DNA of 58,700 bases from Planctomycetota bacterium (GTDB lineage Bacteria; Planctomycetota; Phycisphaerae; UBA1845), in assembly GCA_024276605.1 (NCBI GenBank), contig JAJRWX010000052.1, forward strand, positions 1 through 58,700, read 5' to 3'. The notes below the pieces were generated by a model. It searched no databases and was not told the DNA's origin. It saw nothing but the letters and a program-made list of their open reading frames with translations. Both the position numbers and the translations under genes were made by a program. Positions 52,917 to 58,700 of this stretch are shown piece by piece. The first letter of the stretch is position 1; each line of letters starts with the position of its first letter.

Positions 52917-54926
52917 ATGCAAAGCATGGAAGCTGAATCAACACATCCTGTTGCGACCGCGTGCGCGGTGTTGGATGCCGATGGGCCTATCGCCCGCAGT
53001 TTATCCAATTATGAGCAACGTCCTCAGCAAATTCAGATGGCTGGTGCTGTCGAGGCGGCTTTTCAGCAGGAGCATCATATGCTCATCGAAGCCGGTACGG
53101 GGGTTGGTAAGAGTTTCGCCTATCTGATCCCGGCTATTCAATGTGCGCTTCGCACCGGGCGTCGTGTGGTGGTTAGTACGCACACCATTGCCCTACAAGA
53201 ACAATTGATCGACAAGGACATTCCATTTCTCAAACGCATTATGCCCCGCGACTTCACAGCAGAATTAGTCAAAGGCCGGGCCAACTATTTAGGTCTGCGC
53301 AGGCTCGCACGGGCCAGCACACGACATGAAACACTGTTTCCGACCAAAAGTCATCTAGCTTCGCTGTGGGAGATAGAAGACTGGGCGTATAAAACAAAGG
53401 ACGGTTCTCTTTCGGATCTTGAGCAAGAGCCGAATTTCGCCGTATGGGATCGGGTTCGTAGTGACTCCGACGATTGCCTGGGGCGAAAGTGTGAGACGTA
53501 TGACACCTGCTTTTACCAACGCATGCGCCGGCGGGCGATCAAAGCGAATCTGCTGGTAGTTAATCACGCGATGTTATTCTCTGATATTGCACTGCGGAAA
53601 CAAGGGGCCTCTATTCTACCCGACTATGACTATGTTGTTCTGGATGAAGGGCATACCGTAGAAAGTGTAGCCGCTGATCATTTGGGAAGCTCCGTCTCAA
53701 CCGCTCAGATCAACTATTTACTCAATGCACTGTGTCACGAGAAGACCGGGAAGGGGACTCTCTTTGGCCCGGATGCGGTACCGGTGATCGAAGAGGTTGA
53801 GCGATGTCGCCACCTGTTGGATGAATACCATGACCTGATTCTCTCCTGGGTCGATGCTCAGCCGTCCTTTTCAGGTCGCGTACGTAAAGCGATCCTTGTA
53901 GATCAACCCTTAACGGGTGGTTTGATGAGAGTTTATTCGGCGCTGCGTAAGTGGCGTGAGGGTATGGATGACGAAGAAAAGAAAATGGAAATCATGTCGA
54001 TGATGAATCGCTGTACGACCTTAGCCGAGTCGATTGACAATTGGCATAAGCACGAATCACCCTCCTGGGTCTATTGGATTGACGTGCGCAGAGACCGCCG
54101 CATCCGTATCACTTTAGCTGCTCGGCCAATCGACATCGGACCCGAACTCCGCGTAGGATTGTTCGACGCCATGCGTAGCGTAGTGCTCACGTCAGCGACC
54201 ATGACCACTTCCAACAGTACACCTTTCGCCTATATATCCCATCGATTGGGCCTGGAGGATACACCATCCGTTCAGCTTGGTAGCCCGTTTAATTATCGCG
54301 AGCAGGTAGTCGCTTACGTTGAATCCAACATGCCCGACCCGGGCAATGCGCCATTATTTCTACCGGCTGTGTGTGAAAAACTGGAGCAGTATCTATCGCA
54401 CAGTGCGGGTCGGGCGTTCGTGTTATTTACCAGCTATGCCATGCTCAATGAATGTGCTGAAAAGATGCAGCGCTACTGCCTATTGCAGCAGATGACCCTT
54501 TTGGTGCAGGGGCAAGGATTATCGCGCTCGACTATGCTTGATCGATTTCGTCAAGAGGATCGTAGCGTGCTGTTTGGAACGGATACCTTTTGGGCCGGGG
54601 TGGATGTGCCGGGCGAATCGCTGAGTAATGTGATGATTGTGAAGCTGCCATTTGCCTCACCGTCTCAGCCAACCGTTGAAGCGCGGATCGAACGCATCCG
54701 CGAGCAGGGTGGTAATCCGTTTATGGATTATCAAGTGCCTGAAGCCGTCCTGAAGTTTAAGCAGGGTATCGGCCGTCTGATTCGATCCCGCACGGATCGC
54801 GGCATTGTGGTAATCCTTGACCCACGAATTAGCCGCAAGCCCTACGGCAAACAGTTCCTAGCCGCACTACCTGATTGCGAAGTTGTGGTGGTGAAAAATG
54901 CTGACGATAGGCCTTTCTCAAAGTAA
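52917..54926 (+). CDS. DinG/XPD-type ATP-dependent DNA helicase
   Basis: About 669 aa from the ATG at 52917; an ATG at 52926 is equally possible. It is a superfamily 2 helicase with Walker A EAGTGVGKS (about 59-67), DEGH box (VVLDEGH), SATM motif III (LTSATM), and motif VI QGIGRLIRSRTDRG near the C-terminus. Three cysteines, Cys187-x4-Cys192-x5-Cys198, match the iron-sulfur cluster of DinG. The usual first cluster Cys is Gly here (NYLGLRRL, about residue 126). DinG unwinds 5'-to-3' and resolves R-loops and G-quadruplexes during repair and replication. It has no functional operon partner. Confidence 0.88.
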   Translation: MQSMEAESTHPVATACAVLDADGPIARSLSNYEQRPQQIQMAGAVEAAFQQEHHMLIEAGTGVGKSFAYLIPAIQCALRTGRRVVVSTHTIALQEQLIDKDIPFLKRIMPRDFTAELVKGRANYLGLRRLARASTRHETLFPTKSHLASLWEIEDWAYKTKDGSLSDLEQEPNFAVWDRVRSDSDDCLGRKCETYDTCFYQRMRRRAIKANLLVVNHAMLFSDIALRKQGASILPDYDYVVLDEGHTVESVAADHLGSSVSTAQINYLLNALCHEKTGKGTLFGPDAVPVIEEVERCRHLLDEYHDLILSWVDAQPSFSGRVRKAILVDQPLTGGLMRVYSALRKWREGMDDEEKKMEIMSMMNRCTTLAESIDNWHKHESPSWVYWIDVRRDRRIRITLAARPIDIGPELRVGLFDAMRSVVLTSATMTTSNSTPFAYISHRLGLEDTPSVQLGSPFNYREQVVAYVESNMPDPGNAPLFLPAVCEKLEQYLSHSAGRAFVLFTSYAMLNECAEKMQRYCLLQQMTLLVQGQGLSRSTMLDRFRQEDRSVLFGTDTFWAGVDVPGESLSNVMIVKLPFASPSQPTVEARIERIREQGGNPFMDYQVPEAVLKFKQGIGRLIRSRTDRGIVVILDPRISRKPYGKQFLAALPDCEVVVVKNADDRPFSK

Positions 54927-55327
54927 TGCGTCATAATGCCACGAATGATGGGTGGTCTGTGTTCCGATGTACGTACCTGTTGAGCGGTTTCGCATTGGAA
55001 TCAGAGCCGGTAGCGCCAGCGCCCGGTGTCTTCGGATCCACACACACGCCGCGAAAGGTCTACGTGATTGCGGCGCGAGTGGCGTCCAAAAAGACACGGG
55101 TCGCTGGCGCTCGCCGCTCGGATTTTACTGACAAAACGGGCAGGCCCTACGTTCCGGGTCTTGACCGCTACACAATCATAGAGCTTGCTCCACCGGCTTT
55201 TTTTCAGCATTTGATCGATCCATCATTTCACGTATATAAGTTTAGTTGATATCACCAGCTGGAAGAATTTGGACAGTACGGTACACTCGCCCCATCGTCC
55301 CTCCAACGATGGGTGGTGGGTGATATA
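54927..55327. other. intergenic region with short inverted-repeat element
   Basis: 400 bp between the helicase and tRNA-Arg. It contains the compact repeat at 54999-55125. A frame of 107 codons (54926-55249) runs through the repeat and has no protein character. The tRNA promoter should be in the last 100 bp but is not obvious. Confidence 0.5.
54999..55125. repeat. 127-bp inverted-repeat (MITE-like) element, short copy
   Basis: The left arm at 54999-55037 and right arm at 55090-55125 are imperfect inverted copies sharing AGCGCCAGCG and GTGTCTT cores. The same arm pair bounds 52230-52810. A solo arm-like segment occurs at about 58447-58479. Confidence 0.65.
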
Positions 55328-55401
<74 letters not shown>

Positions 55402-55430
55402 GTTTATCACGTGAATTTGGGAGTCGTTTG

Positions 55431-55484
55431 CCCGTGTTGTTCCGGTGGTTACCACGGGCAAAAAAAACCTTGCCCATGCCACCC
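55431..55484. repeat. 54-bp dispersed repeat beside tRNA-Arg
   Basis: Matches 43993-44046, the right half of the palindromic element, at 48 of 54 positions, including ACCACGGGCAAAAAAA and CTTGCCCATGCCACCC. It lies 30 bp downstream of the tRNA and runs up to the kinase stop codon. Its GGGCAAGG-T8-GCCC layout on the minus strand could serve as a terminator-like hairpin for the kinase gene. Confidence 0.7.
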
Positions 55485-55488
55485 GTGG

Positions 55489-57732
55489 CTATTGCGGATT
55501 CACAATTGGTGGGAGGGTGCCCAGGTAGAAGGATTCGATGGGGGGGATTTTGCCTTCTTGAAGCAGGTATCTGTCGTCCTTTATGAAATCATCTCCAGCG
55601 CGATGGCCGAATTGGTCAATGATCCATCCTGCACTTGCGGGTTGGTTGCTGATGATTGTGGTGTATTCGAGATTCAAAGACACATGACCACCATCATCCA
55701 TGTGTGGTGGTGGTAGATACAATTGTATATGCCCAATATTGGTTGTATCTTTCACAGGTAACAAGCATTTATACCAGGCAGGCTCAACGCATTGTGTCTC
55801 GCTGTCCGTGCATAAGTACATGCGGTTCCAGTCACCCAATGTCGGCTGAAACGCGAATACGACAAGCGGCTTTCCAAGATGTGCTCCCCCCGATATATCA
55901 GGATGCCCACGTTCCCGCCAGGGGTGGGTATCGTGAAGGGCAGCTAGCACAAGCAGGTTAGGTTGTTGGAGGAAGTAAGCTGTTCGTATGGCACCATCAT
56001 GCCAGGTTTGGTGCAACCTGTCTCCCGCCGCGGAATAAACACGAATAGCCCGGCGCGAATAGTCGTGGGCGAACTGTACGAGGATTTCCTTCCCCTCGAA
56101 TTCAGGATAAATGTCCATAGGCCAGACATTACTAGGGTGGAACTCAATTTCTCTGAGCGTACGAGTCGGATCATCTGGAAGATCGTCCTCGTACATACGA
56201 TCGCACCAAAGTGGCGCATCATATTCTCGTTGTCCAATGTCGTAAGCGCAAAGCTCGCCGCTATGTGGTCCGCCATCATCTCTGTTATATAGAATCATCG
56301 CGAGTTTGGTTGCTTTTCCATCCAAGACAGCGTCCATGCTTTCCCCACCAATCCCGATCGCCGGTGCAACTGGTTTCCAAGTATGTAGTATGGCCCCGTT
56401 CAGCGCTATGAGTTGCACTTCCTTGTTCTCATGGCCTACTTCCACGCGCCAAGGGGTACGTCTGGTGTATTCGACGGCGGCGATCGATCCGCCGACGATC
56501 CCGAGGGCAATAAGCACTGCGAACAGGCTTGTTGTGGCGATCGGGTGACGAAGAAACCATCCCGTCATACGCGTCCACACAGTTGGTGGTTTCGCTTCGA
56601 TGGGTTCGCGTGAAAGGAAGCGATGTAAGTCTCGGCTAAGGTCTGCGACCGATTGATACCGATGTTCGCGATCTTTTTCCAGTGCCTTGAGCAAGATCAA
56701 ATCGATATCGCCGCGTAGCGAGCGTCGATAACCGCTAGGACGGGCCGGAAGTTCCTCGCAGATCACCCGCGCGGCGTGCGCGATCGTTGTTTTTGAAACA
56801 TCGTAGGGCATCTGCTCGCACAGCAGTTCATAGAGCACGATGCCGAGTGAGTAGACGTCGCTTCGTACGTCCAGCCCGAGCGGGTCAGCCTGACACTGTT
56901 CGGGACTCATATATTGCAGTGTGCCGATCAGTTGACCGACATCCGTCCGCATGGTGGTAACCGCGACATCCGAGTCCGTGGACCTTGCGACGCCGAAGTC
57001 GATGACTTTCACGTGCCCTTCGCCGTCCACGAGAATGTTACCCGGTTTGAGGTCGCGGTGGATGATGCCTTTCTGGTGGCCATGTTGTACCGCGCCGCAG
57101 ACATGAATCATCAATTCGAGTCGCTGTTTGATCGAAAGTTTCTTGTGTTCGGCGTAACGCGAGATCGGTAGTGCGTCGGCGATGTACTCCATGACGAAGT
57201 AGGGCATTTTGTCGTGCGTGCCGGATTCGTAGATTTGGGCGATGTGCGGGTGACTTAAGCGGGCGAGAATCTGCGTCTCGAAGACGAAGCGCCGCTTGGC
57301 TGACTGCGACCAACTCCACGCGGCGAGTACCTTGACAGCTACGGTTCGATCGGGATTTTTCTGGCGGGCCTGGTACACTGTGCCCATCCCGCCCGAGGCG
57401 ATTACGCCGGTGATCTCAAATCTTCCCACGGACTTACCGACCAGAGGATCAGGGTCATGGGAGGAAACCGGTAGGATTGAGCCTACTGGTAGGTTTGAGC
57501 CTACAGGTAGGTTTTCTTCTACATGTAGATTTACACCTACGTGTCGAGTGGGTTCGATAAAATCCTCTGCAGCTAAGCTGTGATGTTTGAGGAGTTCCGT
57601 AACCTCGCGTTGCAACTCCGCGTTTCCTTTGCATGCCTGTTCTACATAGTCGTCTCGCTCTTGCGGGGGGCGCGAAAGCGCCTCGTTGAAGATGGTGTGA
57701 ATACGATCAAGGTCTAGCGCATTCATCGTCAT
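55489..57732 (-). CDS. membrane Ser/Thr protein kinase with extracytoplasmic domain
   Basis: About 747 aa from the ATG at 57732 (57726 also possible). It has an N-terminal helical segment (about 1-55), five hexapeptide repeats (PVGSNL-like, about 63-92), and an Hanks-type kinase domain (about 103-375). The kinase has glycine loop ASGGMGTVY, Lys134 (VAVKVLA), HRDLKPGN at about 225-232, DFG at 245-247, and SPEQ. One membrane helix lies at about 397-419, followed by an unrecognised C-terminal region of about 325 residues, probably outside. It overlaps the sigma factor gene, a pairing common in planctomycetes. It is likely to phosphorylate or control that sigma factor in response to an external cue (inference). 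Confidence 0.9.
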   Translation of the reverse strand: MTMNALDLDRIHTIFNEALSRPPQERDDYVEQACKGNAELQREVTELLKHHSLAAEDFIEPTRHVGVNLHVEENLPVGSNLPVGSILPVSSHDPDPLVGKSVGRFEITGVIASGGMGTVYQARQKNPDRTVAVKVLAAWSWSQSAKRRFVFETQILARLSHPHIAQIYESGTHDKMPYFVMEYIADALPISRYAEHKKLSIKQRLELMIHVCGAVQHGHQKGIIHRDLKPGNILVDGEGHVKVIDFGVARSTDSDVAVTTMRTDVGQLIGTLQYMSPEQCQADPLGLDVRSDVYSLGIVLYELLCEQMPYDVSKTTIAHAARVICEELPARPSGYRRSLRGDIDLILLKALEKDREHRYQSVADLSRDLHRFLSREPIEAKPPTVWTRMTGWFLRHPIATTSLFAVLIALGIVGGSIAAVEYTRRTPWRVEVGHENKEVQLIALNGAILHTWKPVAPAIGIGGESMDAVLDGKATKLAMILYNRDDGGPHSGELCAYDIGQREYDAPLWCDRMYEDDLPDDPTRTLREIEFHPSNVWPMDIYPEFEGKEILVQFAHDYSRRAIRVYSAAGDRLHQTWHDGAIRTAYFLQQPNLLVLAALHDTHPWRERGHPDISGGAHLGKPLVVFAFQPTLGDWNRMYLCTDSETQCVEPAWYKCLLPVKDTTNIGHIQLYLPPPHMDDGGHVSLNLEYTTIISNQPASAGWIIDQFGHRAGDDFIKDDRYLLQEGKIPPIESFYLGTLPPIVNPQ
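57467..57556 (-). repeat. 18-bp tandem repeat (about five copies) in kinase gene
   Basis: Units such as ACTGGTAGGTTTGAGCCT repeat every 18 bases on the + strand and encode a hexapeptide repeat in frame. Inner copies are close to identical, outer ones diverged. It lies in the linker ahead of the kinase domain. Confidence 0.8.
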
Positions 57733-58303
57733 TATCGCTTGTGTCGACGTCGGATAGCGTACGGTGTAGCCATGCTTTGGCAAACTGCCAGTCCTTGTTG
57801 ATGGTGCGTGGTGATACCTCGAGGGCTGCGGCACATTCCACGATGGTCATGCAAGCGAAGTATCGAAACATGACGACCTCTGCTATTCGCTTGTTATGTT
57901 GTTCAAGTTCTATCAGCGCTTCGTGTACGGCGAGTACCTCCGTTGGATCCTGGTCGAACACCGGCGGATCTTTCAACTGCTCATGCGGCTGATCGTTGCC
58001 ACGCTTCATCCGTCTTCTCTTACGTGCGTCATCCGTGCGTATATCGCGCATTGTTTTTGCGGCGGCGGAGAAAAAATGACGTCGATTCTCGAAAGTCGCG
58101 GCCCCAGAACCAAAGAGTCGGCAATAAGCCTCATTCACCAGAGCTGTCGGCTGTAATAACTGCCCAGGTGCCTCACGATTCATTTGTGCGCGAGCGATGG
58201 CGTGAAGTTCGTGATAAACCAGTTTCAGCAGCGTCTCACGAGCGGGGAGATCGTTCTCGTTAACCAAATGCAACAGCTTGGTGACCGTTTTTGGTTCAAT
58301 CAT
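57707..58303 (-). CDS. ECF-type RNA polymerase sigma factor
   Basis: About 198 aa from the ATG at 58303, which gives the family-typical start MIEPKTVTKLLHLV. Region 2 contains LLQPTALVNEAYCRLFGSG and NRRHFFSAAAKTMRDI. Region 4 contains ALIELEQHNKRIAEVVMFRYF and the helix-turn-helix MTIVECAAALEVSPRTINKDWQFAKAWL. This matches the planctomycete-rich ECF subfamily (Sig-70_X6 type) usually paired with Ser/Thr kinases. Its 3' end overlaps the kinase start by about 20-26 bases, so the two are translationally coupled. No anti-sigma gene is present. Confidence 0.9.
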   Translation of the reverse strand: MIEPKTVTKLLHLVNENDLPARETLLKLVYHELHAIARAQMNREAPGQLLQPTALVNEAYCRLFGSGAATFENRRHFFSAAAKTMRDIRTDDARKRRRMKRGNDQPHEQLKDPPVFDQDPTEVLAVHEALIELEQHNKRIAEVVMFRYFACMTIVECAAALEVSPRTINKDWQFAKAWLHRTLSDVDTSDNDDECARP

Positions 58304-58661
58304 GATAGGTGCTCGGACTTTAAGATGGGAAAACTTCGTATCCCTCCGTGTCCTTAGCATATCAAAATGGCTGATGTAATTCAAATAAATCTTTAACGCC
58401 TAAGTCTTGGCATCCCAGCGAGTTAGTGACACTTCCGGCAGGCTGAAAATCAGAGCCGCACGGCGCAAGCCTGCGGTCCCCCCACGTAATATGCCATTAG
58501 TGCTTTGTCATAACTGATGTGATGGATTAGTCATAACCGAGCCGCGCCCGTCACAGGCTGTCGAAATACTTGGCGCGCTTCTTGCTGGTTGATTTTTGTA
58601 TACTATCGATCGGTGGTTTGTTAGCCATGGATGGTGTCTTATAGGGAAAGGAACCCAGGAC
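58304..58661. other. intergenic region with solo repeat arm
   Basis: Upstream of the sigma factor gene and of the partial CDS at the window end (divergent). It holds a segment at about 58447-58479 (AATCAGAGCCG...GCGCAAGC) resembling one arm of the inverted-repeat elements at 52.2 and 55.0 kb. TATACT at about 58600 may be a -10 for the downstream gene, without a clear -35. Confidence 0.4.
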
Positions 58662-58700
58662 ATGAGTGGATTTCGCACGCCTGAGCAACCCCGTGGACAA
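58662..58700 (+). CDS. start of an unidentified gene, cut by window end
   Basis: An ATG with AGGA/CAGGA upstream opens a frame of 13 codons (MSGFRTPEQPRGQ) that runs off the window. Too short to assign. The well-formed start region makes a real gene likely. A transposase is conceivable given the repeats nearby but cannot be shown. Confidence 0.45.
   Translation, partial: MSGFRTPEQPRGQ

Noticed and set aside
54926-55249. A 107-codon frame downstream of the helicase.
   Set aside because: It reads through the short inverted-repeat element and has no recognisable protein content.

Overview
The window looks like a chromosomal segment of a planctomycete, most likely a Phycisphaerae-type member of Planctomycetota. 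This is inferred from several protein features. Many exported proteins carry short DCNxNGxPDDC calcium-binding repeats and degenerate dockerin-like tails. There is a planctomycete-style ECF sigma factor overlapping a transmembrane Ser/Thr kinase, and a prepilin-like protein of the H-X9-DG type. Choice-of-anchor B (LVIVD-repeat) proteins, GC near 50% and a run of secreted amidohydrolase paralogues fit the same picture. I see no phage, intact insertion sequence or CRISPR array. Short palindromic repeat elements occur at about 43.9, 52.2-52.8, 55.0, 55.4 and 58.4 kb.

Layout. (1) 0-9.1 kb, + strand: a tight operon of six exported amidohydrolase-fold proteins, the first cut by the window edge; only the gene at 5058-6329 keeps the metal ligands. 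(2) 9.25-10.8 kb, - strand: a secreted two-lobed aspartic protease. (3) 11.7-18.2 kb, +: three paralogous cell-surface proteins that share a collagen-like stretch of exactly 20 Gly-X-Y triplets and end in different modules (VWA, propeller, calcium repeats plus propeller). (4) 18.5-20.7 kb, +: a DMT-family transporter and a saccharopine/lysine-6-dehydrogenase-like enzyme. (5) 20.7-24.3 kb, +: a cobalamin riboswitch with an intrinsic terminator, followed by a beta-propeller IPTL-CTERM protein, a second exported protein and a pseudopilin-like protein. (6) 24.5-25.3 kb: a BamE-like lipoprotein behind a C14 tract. (7) 25.3-31.2 kb, -: an NtrC-type regulator with its histidine kinase, gpmI, and an NDUFA9-like dehydrogenase. 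(8) 31.5-36.7 kb, +: a cbb3-type cytochrome oxidase operon with unusual accessory subunits. (9) 36.7-43.8 kb, -: a cluster that reads, in transcription order, Tat-signal cystine-knot-like mini-protein, VKOR-DsbA-like fusion, PqqD-family protein, HprK-related kinase, nucleotidyltransferase, GT2, GT4. (10) 44.2-48.4 kb, -: two choice-of-anchor B paralogues. (11) 48.9-55.4 kb, +: YceI, MiaB, ClpS, a DinG-type helicase and tRNA-Arg(UCU). (12) 55.5-58.3 kb, -: Ser/Thr kinase and ECF sigma factor. A partial CDS starts at 58662.

Best candidates for something new: the putative knottin maturation and export cluster (36.7-43.8 kb), the B12-riboswitch-controlled surface operon (20.7-24.3 kb), the operon of metal-site-less amidohydrolases (0-9.1 kb), and the collagen-stalk lipoprotein family (11.7-18.2 kb). 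Functions are inferred by reading motifs; no database search was run.
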